Both the position numbers and the translations under genes were made by a program. The notes beneath the pieces are model-generated. The model searched no databases. It was not told where the DNA came from and worked only from the letters and a program-made list of their open reading frames with translations. This document shows, piece by piece, positions 12,462 to 22,872 of a DNA stretch of 64,000 bases (its first letter is position 1; each line of letters opens with the position of its first letter). The DNA is taken from the NCBI GenBank assembly GCA_015847255.1, contig JADLZK010009239.1:1-64000 (forward strand), read 5' to 3'. The stretch comes from Hyparrhenia diplandra (Eukaryota > Streptophyta > Magnoliopsida > Poales > Poaceae).

Positions 12462-13760
12462 ATGCGTTCAACTCTCCAAGGGTTGGGGATTCTACATAAT
12501 GTTTCTCTTTACCATGAAGGTGTCGGAATGAGCCTTGATTTCCACATTTTTGACATTGAGGATTTCGACATTCTAATTGGCCATCCCCTAGAAAAAGTTA
12601 TTCGCCGATCCACCAAACACGGGGAGTTAGATGTCAAATTAGGTAGGGACACGTTCACGCTACCCATACAACAATCCAAAAACACAATAGCTGAACCCCT
12701 ATCCTCGATAACAACCATAGAGGTGGTGTCAAAAATACCTTTTGAAACTCCCGAAGAAACTTTTAAAAAAAGACTCCAAATTCTTCATTGAAGAAATTAG
12801 CGAGATAGATGAATTTATCGATCTCCCTAAAGAAGAAGAAACGACACCACCTCCCATTGAGCTAAAAGCCCTTCACGAAGGACTACGCTATGTTTTCCTA
12901 AATAATGACAAAAATGCTCCCGTAATTATCGGTGATAAATTAACCGACGAGGAGTCATCCAAATTGATCAAAATACTAGAAAAACATAGGGCGGTCTTCG
13001 GGTATTCATTGCATGATTTAAAAGGGATTAGCCCTCTAATTTGCTCTCATCGCATCCTGTTGACCGGAAAAATCACCCTCACGAACCACAGCGCCGGCTT
13101 AATAATGAGATGAGAGAAGTCGTGAAGAAGGAAGTCCTCAAACTTCTTCACGCCGGGATAATCTATCCCGTACCACACAACGACCGGGTTAGCCCCGTCT
13201 CCGTGTGGTACCAAAGAAAGGAGGCATGACGGTAATTGAAAACGCTAAAATGAATTAATTCCACGGCGTGCCGTCCGTCAGGGGTGGAGAATGTGCATTG
13301 ACTACCGAAAACTCAATGCGGCAACAAAGAAAGATCACTTTCCGCTCTCCTTCATTGATGAAATGTTGGAGCGGTTAGCTTAAACATTCTTTCTTACGTT
13401 CCCTCGATGGGTATTCGGGTTATCACCAAATTCCCATCCACCACGATGATCAAAGCAAGACAACTTTCACATGCCCATATGGAGCGTATGCATATAGGAG
13501 AATGTCGTTCGGGTTGTGTAATGCACCCGCATCTTTCCAACGGTGCATGATGTCGATATTCTCGAGACATGATTGAAGAAATCATGGAGGTATTCATGGG
13601 CGACTTCTCCGTCTATGGAAAAACCTTTGACAAGCTGCCTTGAGAATTTAGGACCGAAGTCTTGAAGCGATGCCGAGAGAGGGACCACGGTACTAAATTG
13701 GGAAAAGTGCCATTTCATGGTCGAGAGGGCATTGTCCTTGGACACCTAGTGTCAGAGAGG
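12462..13760 (+). pseudogene. Gypsy protease region and reverse transcriptase remnant
   Basis: 12462-12791 reads like the Athila protease/linker (FDILIGHPLEKVI), though the usual catalytic DLGAS motif is not visible. RT follows in pieces: LNNEMREVVKKEVLKLLHAG near 13100, RMCIDYRKLNAATKKDHFP near 13290, GYHQIPIHHDDQSKTTFTCP near 13415 and FGLCNAPASFQRCMM near 13508. The active-site box near 13590 reads VFMGDFSVYG where the family has VFMDDFSVYG, so one catalytic aspartate is replaced by glycine. Stops and shifts occur throughout. Confidence 0.8.
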
Positions 13761-13952
13761 GATTGAGGTAGATAAAGCAAAAATTGAAGTAATTGAAAAA
13801 GCGCACTCCCCCGTGTGAGCGTAAAAGGAATCCGTAGCTTTTAGGCCACGCGAGGATTTTATAGACGGTTCATAAAAGATTTTTCACAAACTTCTAGACC
13901 GTTAACAAGCACGCTAGCTAAAGATGTACCTTTTAAGTTCAGCGATGAGTGC

Positions 13953-14465
13953 ATGAAAGCTTTTCTCACCATTAAGAAAGCACTCATCTCGGCACCAATC
14001 ATTCAACCACCGGATTGGTCGGCGCCTTTTGAAATCATGTGTGATGCTAGTGATTACGCTGTTGGTGCGGTCCTTGGCCAAACCAAAGATAAAAAGCATC
14101 ACGTGATCGCCTATGCTAGCAAAAGCGCTAAACGGAGCTCAATTAAATTACGCCACAAGCAAAAAAGAGCTCCGGCATGCGTGTTTGCTATTGATAAGTT
14201 TAGGTCTTACTTAGTGGGATCCAAGGTGATTGTCTACACTGATCATGCGGCATTGAAATACTTGCTCACTAAGAAAGACGCTAAACCCAGACTAATAAGA
14301 TGGATTCTCTTACTCCAAGAATTTGATTTAGAAATTAAAGACAAGAAAGGAGTAGAGAACATCATTATGGATCATTTGTCGCGTTTGCAATTCACTAACA
14401 TGCGAAGTTACCTATCAATGATTTCCTATGCGGCGACATGCTCCTCAAGGTGGAGGGCGTAACCC
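13953..14465 (+). pseudogene. Gypsy RNase H domain
   Basis: This is the best preserved block of the element: a single 169-residue frame with FEIMCDASDYAVGAVLGQ (first catalytic Asp), HVIAYASK, VFAIDKFRSYLVGSKVIVYT and DHAALKYLL, matching the RNase H of Athila-like pol. The glutamate expected in the region between YASK and the lysine-rich stretch is obscured by local changes. The frame ends just after DHLSRL, the usual border to integrase. Confidence 0.85.
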
Positions 14466-14600
14466 CATGGTATGCGAGATATTGTGAATTACATGGTTTC
14501 GGGTTACGTACCACCCAAGCGAATCAAGGCACAAGTTACAAGTTGAGGGTCGCCGCCACCGTGGGATGATCCGTACCTATACCGAGTATGTGCTGACGGC

Positions 14601-15835
14601 ATGCTAAGGAGATGTGTACCCACCAAAGAGGGACAGCAAATCATCGAAAAATGCCATGCAGCCCCGTACGGAGGCCATTATGGAGTACATCGCACTCAAG
14701 CCAAAATTTGGCAGTGTGGTTTCTTCTGGCCAACGATGTACCAAGAAACAAAAGAATTCATCGAAGATGCCAAAAGTGTCAGCTACAAGGAGGAATCACG
14801 TCAAGAAATGCAATGCCCCTCAACTACAATCTCCAAGTGGAAGTCTTCGATGTTTGGGGTATTGACTTCATGGGACCTTTTCCAAAGTCCCATGATAGTG
14901 AATACATCCTCATCGTAGTCGACTACGTGTCCAAGTGGGTCGAAGCTCTGGCATGCCCTGCCGCTGATGCCAAACATGCCAGAAAAATGTTCCATGAGAT
15001 CATTTTTCCAAGGTTTGGAACACCAAGGATGGTCATAAGTGATGGAGGATCACATTTCATAGACAGATCCTTTCGAGCTTTCTTACGAGAGCTGGGATCT
15101 AAGCACAATATAGCCACACCTTACCATCCTCAGACAAGCGGCCAAGCAGAAACGTCAAACAAACAAATCAAAAACATTCTGCAGAAAACTGTCAATGCAA
15201 TGGGGAAGGGCTGGAAAGACAAGCTACCCGATGCACTGCGGGCATACTGGGGACGGCTTATAAAACCCCTATCGACATGACACCATTCCAACCGGTCTAC
15301 GGAAAAAGTTGCCACTTGCCGATAGAACTCGAACATCGAGCCTCTTTGGGCAATCAAGACATGGAACATGGACCTTAAGCTAGCCCAGGAAAAATAGACA
15401 AAAACAATTAACCGAAAGTTAGAGGAATGGAGGGAGAAGGCGTATCACAGTGCCAAGCTATACAAAGAAAGAACAAAAAGATGGCACGACCACCGAATCC
15501 AACAGAAAACTTTCCACGAAGGAGACAAGGTACTACTCTTTAACTCTCGTGTGAAGCTTTTCGGTGGAGGGAAGCTGCGGAGCAAATGGAAAGGGCCATA
15601 CACCGTCGTCGACGTCGCACCCCATGGCGCAATCACCATCGCAGACGACTCAGGTAATTTATCAAAGGTAAATGGCCAACGTTTAAAAGTTTTCCTCGAG
15701 CCTTCTCCAAATAAATATATAGAGAAAATAATGTTGGTAGATTTTGAACAATATAAAAGCAACTCGGCATTTGCTACCAACATATTAGAAAGAAAACACA
15801 ATAAAAATAATGTTAAATACAAAAACACATAACCA
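14601..15835 (+). pseudogene. Gypsy integrase remnant
   Basis: 14601 onward reads EGQQIIEKCHAAPYGGHYG (HHCC zinc region, histidines visible). A frame change leads to GIDFMGPFPKSHDSEYILIV with the first catalytic Asp, MVISDGGSHFIDRSF with the second, and PYHPQTSGQAETSNKQIK with the Glu. After another break, 15551-15832 reads FGGGKLRSKWKGPYTVV, the C-terminal GPY/F-type module. The core triad is present but the frame is broken at least twice. Confidence 0.85.
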
Positions 15836-16182
15836 TTTCCTTTCTTTTTCTTTTCTATTTTATTTTTTTTCCTAAATAAGAAAACATCACCTAAACAGGG
15901 TTTTTCACCGATGCACATTTGTGGGGCGAGAATTGGATAAGATAAAGATGAAGGGAAAAAGTCGCGCACGAGACACGCTCGCCAGGGGGCGGCCGGCGCA
16001 CTGGGGCGGCCGGCCCCCTTTTGCGGCCCCTTGCCTCCATTCTTCTCGCACGGCTTGATCCCACCGAGCCTATCCAAATGCCTGTGGTGCACGGTCACGG
16101 TTCATCGCCAAACACTATAAATTGAGCTCCAATTCCCCATGGAAAATCACACCAAGCCATCTCTCTTCTCCCTCATTTTTAC

Positions 16183-16518
16183 TTGCTCAACCTATCCATG
16201 GGAAACAACAAAGCCTTATACCTCTCCTTAGGATTAGACATTGAGCCATTCCAAGAAAACCCAGAAGAAATAGATGAAGCCATGTTCGTGTCAGCTCAAC
16301 CACTGGCAATCTTACCACCTATCAAAACTCCCAGGCCATCCTTCCCAATCAGGAACAAGGGTTCACCTAGCACGAACCAGCTTCATAAACCTCCCAGAAA
16401 CAGCAAACCCAACGCAAAACTCATCTCCAGGAAACTGCCATCCAAATCAACCACAACTCCCGCACAAAGGAAGCCGTCGATAGAAAAAGCTGCCCTCAAG
16501 AAGCCAGCACGCGCGTAG
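16183..16518 (+). other. Small ORF in the Gypsy 3' region, unrecognised
   Basis: A 111-codon frame, rich in proline, lysine and serine, lies between integrase and the 3' LTR. Athila-type elements often carry an extra ORF here, sometimes called env-like. I see no signal peptide or membrane segment, so no such role can be claimed. Sequence on to 17952 is AT-rich with long A and T runs and no other ORF I can support. Confidence 0.35.
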
Positions 16519-17418
16519 TCAAAAGAATTAGACCACCACTAGGGAGCCCCCTATTAGAGGACAACCCCTGGTTTCTTGGTGATAGTGAGGAAAAAAAACC
16601 TAAGAAGAAAACTACACTTGCAAAGTGGTCAACACAAGGATCAACGACCTACAAACAAGAATAGAGAAAATTCATAACTAAGTAGTTTGAGTTTAAATTA
16701 GAAGTAAAAATCTAGAAGATTCCCTTTCAACTATACGTCGCCGGGTTTAATGAGAGATTAGACCGTCTAGCGGAAACAATAAAGAGGGCTCGAAATCACT
16801 AATTGCTTCAGGCTTTTAAATTCCTCGCATTTATTTACATTGTAATTGTGCGAAGTTCAATAAAGTTTGTCTTTGAATATTTCATTGTGCACTTGTTTCT
16901 ATGTATTTTTGTCAACTTACGTGAAAGAAACAAGTGTGGGGAGAAAAAAAAAAATTCATATGCCATAATAACCAACTTAAAAAAAAAAAAAACATAGACA
17001 AACTTTATCCTTTTCGTCAATCTATTAAAAAAAGAACCACACATTATCTCGAATTTTTGTGCTTTGAGAGATAGCATGATTACTTGAATTTCTCCATCCC
17101 TGTACAAATAAGACTTGGTTTTTCCTATTGAAAAATAACCCAAAATCATATTCTGGGATAATCAAAACCTGAACTAGTATTCAAACAAAATAGCTACTTC
17201 CTTATGTATTGCATCTCGTCAAATTCAAGGATTAATGTTTGAGAGAGTTTCATGGTCCCAAGATCGAAACACATGTGCATAAATAAATTGGTGTTCTAAA
17301 CCCTTATGCTTCAAAGACATGGGCTATGCTAAAAAAATGGGCACGTGCCTGCATATAAAAAAAAAAACAATGGGTATGTCGATGCCCACCTAAAAAAAAA
17401 AAAAAAAAATAATGGAAA

Positions 17419-17535
17419 TAATGGACAAGTGTCCGAGGGCGAGTAGAGCCCACTTCTCCAAATAAAAAGGGAGAAGAAATAATGGACAAGTGTCCAAGGG
17501 CGAGTAGAGCCCACTTCTCCAAATAAAAAAAAAAA
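17419..17535. repeat. Two-copy 61-bp tandem repeat in the Gypsy 3' region
   Basis: The unit starting TAATGGACAAGTGTCC and containing GAGTAGAGCCCACTTCTCC occurs at about 17419-17479 and again from 17480. The copies are nearly identical. Confidence 0.8.
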
Positions 17536-17952
17536 AGAAGGCAACAAGCCCATGACTCTTTAAAAGCAAAGAGGCATCATAACTAAAACATTTATCATAT
17601 GCACATCTTTGATCTAGGAATATGACACTTCCCTCCATTAATCTAGAATTTGACTTGACATTTTATACAAGGAAGTAAGCAATTTTGTTGGTACTCTCAA
17701 GTTTGATTAAACCCGGGGAACATAGCACAAATTCTTTTCAAAAAAAAATTTGAAAAAAAACAACCAAGTCTATTTGTGCAAAGTGTAAATAGAAAGAAAG
17801 AAAAGAAAGAACTCCTGCTTATCTCCATCGCATGATCATTCAAGATAATGTGGTAGAACACTTTGAATATTGACAAAGGAAACAACCTCACAAAAAAACC
17901 TAAAGTACGACTTCACTTTCGAGGGACGAGTAAAAGCCAAAGTGTGGGGAGT

Positions 17953-19267
17953 TGTTGGCGGTCATTATCAAGCATTTAATACCACCAACTCAGGTTCATT
18001 CCAAGGGAAATAAACAATCTCATGGTGCATATGCATTTATTTCTAACCTAGTTCCACTTGTATTGGTAGAAAACATGTTTTGCGTGTATAAAAGTGGAAA
18101 CAAGTACAAATACGCCCAATCAACAATGAAAGCACAAAACCGGGATTTCGCCTTGTCAAGGGGAGGGCCAACGGTCGAATCAGGCAAAAACGGGCCGATG
18201 CACCTATGGGACAATGAACCAAAGTGGGCCAAGAGGCGCACGCTTAAAGCTTTGGCTCGGCCGGCGGGCCAAACCGGGCGGCGGCCCCCAATGGCGGCCG
18301 CACGAGGCACGGCTCCGATCCCGCCGTGGTTTCGCTGACTTTCACATGCCGAAATGTTGAGGCGGGGAAAAAGATGGTGCAAAGTTGTTTGGCGCCGGTT
18401 TTCTCCCGCCAAAGTGCCTAAATTTTGGCCTCACTTCATGTATAAATAGGGGGCATCCCCCCCCTCTAAAGCGTCAAGACACAACCATTCACTCACTCAT
18501 TTTTTCACTCACACACTCCACTCCATCACTCACACTTAGTACACATTGGAGTAGAGGAAAGGAGCCAAGTTAGAATTAGAAGGGAGTGAGAGAGGAGGAA
18601 GTGTGGAGAAGAGGAGTAGCGACCCCTACGCCTTAGGCGCGACGGAGTTCAACTCCGTCGGCTCCCCGTCTCGCTAGATTGTACCTCTACGGATCATCCT
18701 ACTTGGTTTGAGTAAGAGATCCGTGTTCTATTTACAAACAATTATCTTCGAGTTTAAATTATTACTTTAATTATACGTTCACCGGTTCGTTGTTTACCAT
18801 ATCGGTAGATGCTCTAGTAGAGGACTCGATGAAGACGGATGCTCCCGCCAACGCTAGAGTACGTGATAAGTAGTGTAGACGTGGTGTCTAAACTACAAGT
18901 CACCCTCGTTTACCAATCAGTCCACGGTAGTGAGGTAGGCGGCAGGTGGTGACAGCCCTGTTTGACCTTAGTATTCCTCCACGTCCGGTTGTGCGGTAGT
19001 CTGGAGGCCGGACCCTTCCGGACACTGGGGAGAGCCGGTGGCTACGTGAACGTATAAGAAAAGAAGTAATTTGGCTTTAGGATAATCCATTTGTAGTAGA
19101 AACTCACTACCCAGTTCACCCTTTCCATCTTCATCCCGGTAGCTAGTCGAGCGACTTAACACCCGTTCCTCGTGGAAATCGATACCCTGAACACTTCCGG
19201 GTGAAGTGCTACAACGGTATTTCCGTGCGCTTGCGGACTATTTCGCTTACGCTAAGAAACACCAACA
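17953..19267 (+). repeat. 3' LTR of the nested Gypsy element
   Basis: Starts TGTTGGCGG after AGTGTGGGGAGT and ends ACACCAACA. The next bases (CTTCTTCCC) are the interrupted Copia integrase on the opposite strand. Confidence 0.92.
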
Positions 19268-20358
19268 CTTCTTCCCATTGAGCAACTCATAAGGTGTCTT
19301 CTTAAGGAACTTTTGGAGGTAGAGACGGTTGGATGCATAGCATGCGGTGTTGATTGCCTCGGCCCAAAACTTCTCATCGGTGCCATACTCATCAAGCATT
19401 GTTCTTGCCAAAGTGATTAGTGTCCGGTTCTTTCTCTCCACTACACCATTTTGTTGAGGAGTGTATATTGAAGAGAACTCATGCTTGATCCCAACTTCAT
19501 CACAATATTGCTCAATGTTTGTGTTATCAAATTCTTTTCCATTGTCACTTGTTATCTTCTTGATCTTCACATCAAATTCATTTTGAGCTCTTTTAGCAAA
19601 CTTCTTGAAGCAAGCGGCCACCGGATTTGTCATGAAGGAAGAAGGTCCAAGTGTATCTTGAGTAGTCATCAACAATCACTAGACAATATAGGTTGCCCCC
19701 AAGCTCTTGTATGTTGTTGGCCCAAAGAGATCCATGTGAAGTAGCTCTAGCACTCTATGAGTTGACATGAAAGCTTTGGTTGGATGGGTGTTGGCAACTT
19801 GCTTGCCGGCTTGACATGCACTACAAAGCTTGTCCTTTTCAAATTTGACATCCTTCAATCCTCTCACTAGATCATTCTTCATTAACTTCTTGAGAGACCC
19901 CATACCAACATGTGCTAGTCTTCTATGCCATAGCCAACCAAGTGATGTAGCCTTAGCAAATAGGCAAGTTTGCAAATTGGCTTCTTCGGAAGTGAAATCC
20001 ACAACATAGAGGTTGTTGTACCTAAATCCTCTAAATATCTCTTGCTTGTCACTCTTCTTTGTCACAACAACTTCATGTTCATCAAATAGGCATTGGAAGC
20101 CAAGATCACATAGTTGACCAACCGACAACAAGTTGAAGCTCAATGAAGCAACATATAGGACATTTGATAGTGAGTGATCATTGATATTGCAACCTTTCCC
20201 AAACCTCTCACTTTGCTCTTTGAATTGTCACCAAATGTAATCTTGTTGTGGCCTTTGTCCCCTTCTTCTAGTGAGGTGAACATACGAGGATCACCGGTCA
20301 TATGTTGTGTGCAACCACTATCAATAACCCAATGACTTCCACCGGTCTTGTAGTTCAC
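19268..20358 (-). pseudogene. Copia protease, pre-integrase and integrase, truncated
   Basis: 20358-20140 holds the protease motif WVIDSGCTQHMTGD. 20143-19679 gives the GAG-pre-integrase zinc region (WHRRLAHVGMGSLKKL ... CSACQAGK) and enters the integrase core at ELLHMDLFGP. 19675-19268 continues with ITSDNGKEFDN (second Asp) and TPQQNGVVERKNRTL (Glu). The reading frame is cut at YELLNGKK by the Gypsy LTR. Each of the three frames is offset from the next, so two breaks exist besides the truncation. Confidence 0.9.
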
Positions 20359-20372
20359 CTACACACAATAGA

Positions 20373-21455
20373 TCAAGCTTGTTGCTTAGGGACCCACTCT
20401 TGGTTAGGGCCCTTGACACCCTCAACCAATGACTTGGCAACCCAAATTTGCTTAGGCCTATTTTTGTTTGGTGGACCTAAGAACATGACCTTGGTCTTGC
20501 CACTAGTATCCTTTCTAAGCATGTAGTGAGCATTGAAGGCAAAAGGTCTAGCATGCTTGGGCAAGGGTTGTCGTGGTGGTGTCACACACTCATGAGAGAA
20601 ATGCCCTTCTTGACCACACTCAAAGCATCTCTTTGGCTTGGGCTTGGGCTTTGACTTGAGTTGATGTTGAGCTTGAGCTTTAGCTTTCTTCTCTTCATTT
20701 GCCTTGTACCCAATACCACTCTTGTCCATCTTCATTACGGTGTTCATGAAGAGCTCACTTTGAAGATTGTGACCCTTGGTGAACTTGCTCAAGCCGGTAG
20801 TGAGGTGAGCCTTCTCATTCTTGAGCTTATCATTTTCTTGTTGGAGCATCTCAAACTCAAGCATGATATTGTGCTCTTCTTCACTCTTGGTGGACTTGCT
20901 CAATGTGGCGGTGTGTTGAACTTTCTTTTTCTTGAGCTTCTCATTTTCTTGCTTGAGCATTTCAAAATCAAGACTCAACTCATACACTTCATTACTTTTC
21001 TCAACAACACTCATCTTTAGCTTGTTGTTCTCATCTTTGATCTTGATGTACTCATCATAGTGATCGGCCACAACCACTTGCTTGCCTTTGCTACTAGCCT
21101 TTTGCTCAATGTTCTCATCAATCAAATCATCACATGATGTAGCTATATCAATCTTAGCAACATGGTTAGTAGCAACATGTGGCTCATCATTTAAAAACTC
21201 ATTAGCAACAAGAAGGTTGTCATGCTCAACCTTGAGATTTGTGTACTCTTCTTTGAGCTTGTTATATCTAATGATGAGCTCATTGTGAGTTCCCTCAAGT
21301 TTATCATGTTTTTCTTTGAGCTCCTTTAGGGAAGGTTTGAGCTCCTTGAGGGAGGACTTCACAAGTTTGTATTCATCTCTAAGCTCATCACTTGCTTTTT
21401 GTGCTTTTGTCATGTTTAGCAAGAAGAGTTTCATTCTCAAGTTTAAGCATGTCAA
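20373..21455 (-). CDS. Copia Gag C-terminal part: coiled coil plus second zinc knuckle
   Basis: A 360-codon frame. Residues about 15-230 are lysine, glutamate and leucine-rich heptads (for example LKELKPSLKELKEKHDKLE), a long predicted coiled coil with two internally similar blocks (FEMLKQENEKLK and FEMLQQENDKLK). Near residue 275 is CFECGQEGHFSHEC, a CX2CX4HX4C knuckle. It overlaps the end of the upstream frame (21388-22131) in another register. The role is presumably Gag assembly and RNA binding. Another zinc knuckle lies upstream, so the original Gag had two. Confidence 0.8.
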   Translation of the reverse strand: MTCLNLRMKLFLLNMTKAQKASDELRDEYKLVKSSLKELKPSLKELKEKHDKLEGTHNELIIRYNKLKEEYTNLKVEHDNLLVANEFLNDEPHVATNHVAKIDIATSCDDLIDENIEQKASSKGKQVVVADHYDEYIKIKDENNKLKMSVVEKSNEVYELSLDFEMLKQENEKLKKKKVQHTATLSKSTKSEEEHNIMLEFEMLQQENDKLKNEKAHLTTGLSKFTKGHNLQSELFMNTVMKMDKSGIGYKANEEKKAKAQAQHQLKSKPKPKPKRCFECGQEGHFSHECVTPPRQPLPKHARPFAFNAHYMLRKDTSGKTKVMFLGPPNKNRPKQIWVAKSLVEGVKGPNQEWVPKQQA

Positions 21456-22131
21456 TCTTTTTGTTTGCCTTTGAGACCATCATAGAATACTTGCCAAGCA
21501 AAGTCGCAAGCTCATCATAGCTAGGGGCTTCATACTCAACATCCTCATCACTATCATTATCACTATCACTACTTTCATCATCACTTGGTACCTTGGTGTC
21601 CTTTGCCATGAGGCATAGGTGTGTAGACGATGAAGATGGTGATGGTGGTGGTGAAGCGTATGAAGACCCAATAGCAATAGCCGCCACATGTTCTTGCTCA
21701 TTGTCACTTTCTTCACCGGAGGAGCCACCACATGATGATTCAATGTCGGTGAGCCAATCACCAACAAAGTAAGCCTTTTCATCTTTCTTCTTGTGGTACT
21801 CCTTCTTCTTGCCATCTTTCTTCTTATATGGCTTATCCTTCTTCTTCTCTTCATCATCACTTGATTCTTCTCTCTTGTCCCGTTGCTTCTTCTTGTGCTT
21901 GTCTTTCTTGGGTGGTTCGGGACATTGATGAGCAAGGTGACCAAGTTGATGGCAATTGTAGCACTCCATCTCGGAGAGTGGCTTCTTCTTGCTACTTGTA
22001 TAGAATTGCTTTCTTGATGAATCAAACTTGACTCCCCTCTTGCTAAGACCCTTGAGCATCTTGGTAGTTCTCTTCACCATGAGTGCAAGATCATCAAGTT
22101 CCTCATCACTTGGGTTTTGAGATGAAGTCAT
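21388..22131 (-). CDS. Copia Gag middle part with first zinc knuckle
   Basis: A 247-codon frame whose ATG overlaps the stop of the preceding gag frame (ATGA arrangement). It contains CYNCHQLGHLAHQC near residue 58 (CX2CX4HX4C), then a lysine-rich stretch, an acidic serine/aspartate-rich stretch, and the beginning of the coiled coil. In an intact element this would be fused to the frames before and after. The overlap may be a simple one-base frame break rather than a programmed junction. Confidence 0.75.
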   Translation of the reverse strand: MTSSQNPSDEELDDLALMVKRTTKMLKGLSKRGVKFDSSRKQFYTSSKKKPLSEMECYNCHQLGHLAHQCPEPPKKDKHKKKQRDKREESSDDEEKKKDKPYKKKDGKKKEYHKKKDEKAYFVGDWLTDIESSCGGSSGEESDNEQEHVAAIAIGSSYASPPPSPSSSSTHLCLMAKDTKVPSDDESSDSDNDSDEDVEYEAPSYDELATLLGKYSMMVSKANKKIDMLKLENETLLAKHDKSTKSK

Positions 22132-22829
22132 TTTAACGCTTTGCCTTTGCCTTTCTTGTCAATGCTAGCCTTGAAAGCAAGGTCTTTCTTCTTGGTCGAT
22201 GAAGATTCATCCTTGGGATTGATGTGCATGTACATCTCATGGGCATTGATCTTTCCCAAGATTTTTGTCGGTGTAGACTCGGAAAGATCACCTTGATGAA
22301 GAACGGTGACAATGTGCCCATATTTTTCAATGGGGAGGACACACAACATCCTTCTCACGACCTCCGCCGGTTTGATTTGTGTGAGTCCAAGCCCATTGAT
22401 TTCCTCTACAATGACATTCAAGCGACCATACATATCATTAGCATTTTCATTAGGAAGCATTGCAAAGGCATTAAGCTTATTCATAACAAGATTATAGCGT
22501 TCCTCACGCTCACTCTTTGTTCCCTCATGGAGCGCACAAATTTCTTCCCAAAGATCATGGGCATTTTTGTGGTTCCTCACGCGGTTGAACACGTCCTTGC
22601 AAATGCCTCTAAAGATTGTGTTTCTAGCTTTGGCATTCCAAGTGACTTGTTCCTTTTCTACGTCGGTGAGGGCTTTTTCATCCTTAGGTTTTGCGTAACC
22701 TTCGGTGGCGGCTTTGAGCACACCGGGATTCTCGGCCTCAAGGTAGGCCTCCATGCGAATTTTCCAATAAGGAAAGTCATCGCCTTTGAACATGGGTGGT
22801 GGGCCATTCTCGTTGGACATCTTTCTCAA
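22128..22829 (-). CDS. Copia Gag N-terminal domain (retrotransposon gag, UBN2-like)
   Basis: A 233-codon frame beginning MRKMSNENGPPPMFKGDDFP, continuing with YWKIRMEAYLEA, then VTWNAKARNTIFRGI, AHDLWEEICALHEG and VRRMLCVLPIEKYGHIV. These are the standard blocks of plant Copia Gag capsid. It starts about 30 bp inside the primer site. The frame is intact to its stop at 22128; downstream Gag is in a shifted frame. Confidence 0.88.
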   Translation of the reverse strand: MRKMSNENGPPPMFKGDDFPYWKIRMEAYLEAENPGVLKAATEGYAKPKDEKALTDVEKEQVTWNAKARNTIFRGICKDVFNRVRNHKNAHDLWEEICALHEGTKSEREERYNLVMNKLNAFAMLPNENANDMYGRLNVIVEEINGLGLTQIKPAEVVRRMLCVLPIEKYGHIVTVLHQGDLSESTPTKILGKINAHEMYMHINPKDESSSTKKKDLAFKASIDKKGKGKALK

Positions 22830-22856
22830 GGCGGTTAAGCCTAATTATGAGCAACA

Positions 22857-22870
22857 CGGCTCCGATACCA
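22857..22870 (-). other. Primer binding site of the long-LTR Copia element
   Basis: On the minus strand TGGTATCGGAGCCG follows the 5' LTR after two bases. It matches the tRNA-iMet-type site of Copia elements except for one base, and shows that 22873-24326 is the 5' LTR. Confidence 0.85.
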
Positions 22871-22872
22871 CT

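Larger units (their letters stand above)
9936..19267 (+). mobile_element. Nested Athila-like Gypsy retrotransposon, degenerate
   Basis: LTRs of about 1.31 kb (9936-11245 and 17953-19267) share termini TGTTGG and CCAACA. The primer site TGGCGCCGTTGCTCGGGA starts eight bases after the 5' LTR, the arrangement typical of Athila-type elements. Domain order is gag, protease region, reverse transcriptase, RNase H, integrase, a long 3' region with a small extra ORF, then the polypurine-like AGTGTGGGGAG and the 3' LTR. The five bases on each side do not match (GTTCA and CTTCT), so no target duplication survives. All coding parts contain stops or shifts. Confidence 0.92.

Noticed and set aside
16183..16518. 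Env-like gene of the Athila element
   Set aside because: No signal peptide, transmembrane helix or known motif; only the position would suggest it.
17419..17535. Evenly repeated units that could suggest a CRISPR-like array
   Set aside because: Only two adjacent copies without spacers, inside a plant Gypsy element.
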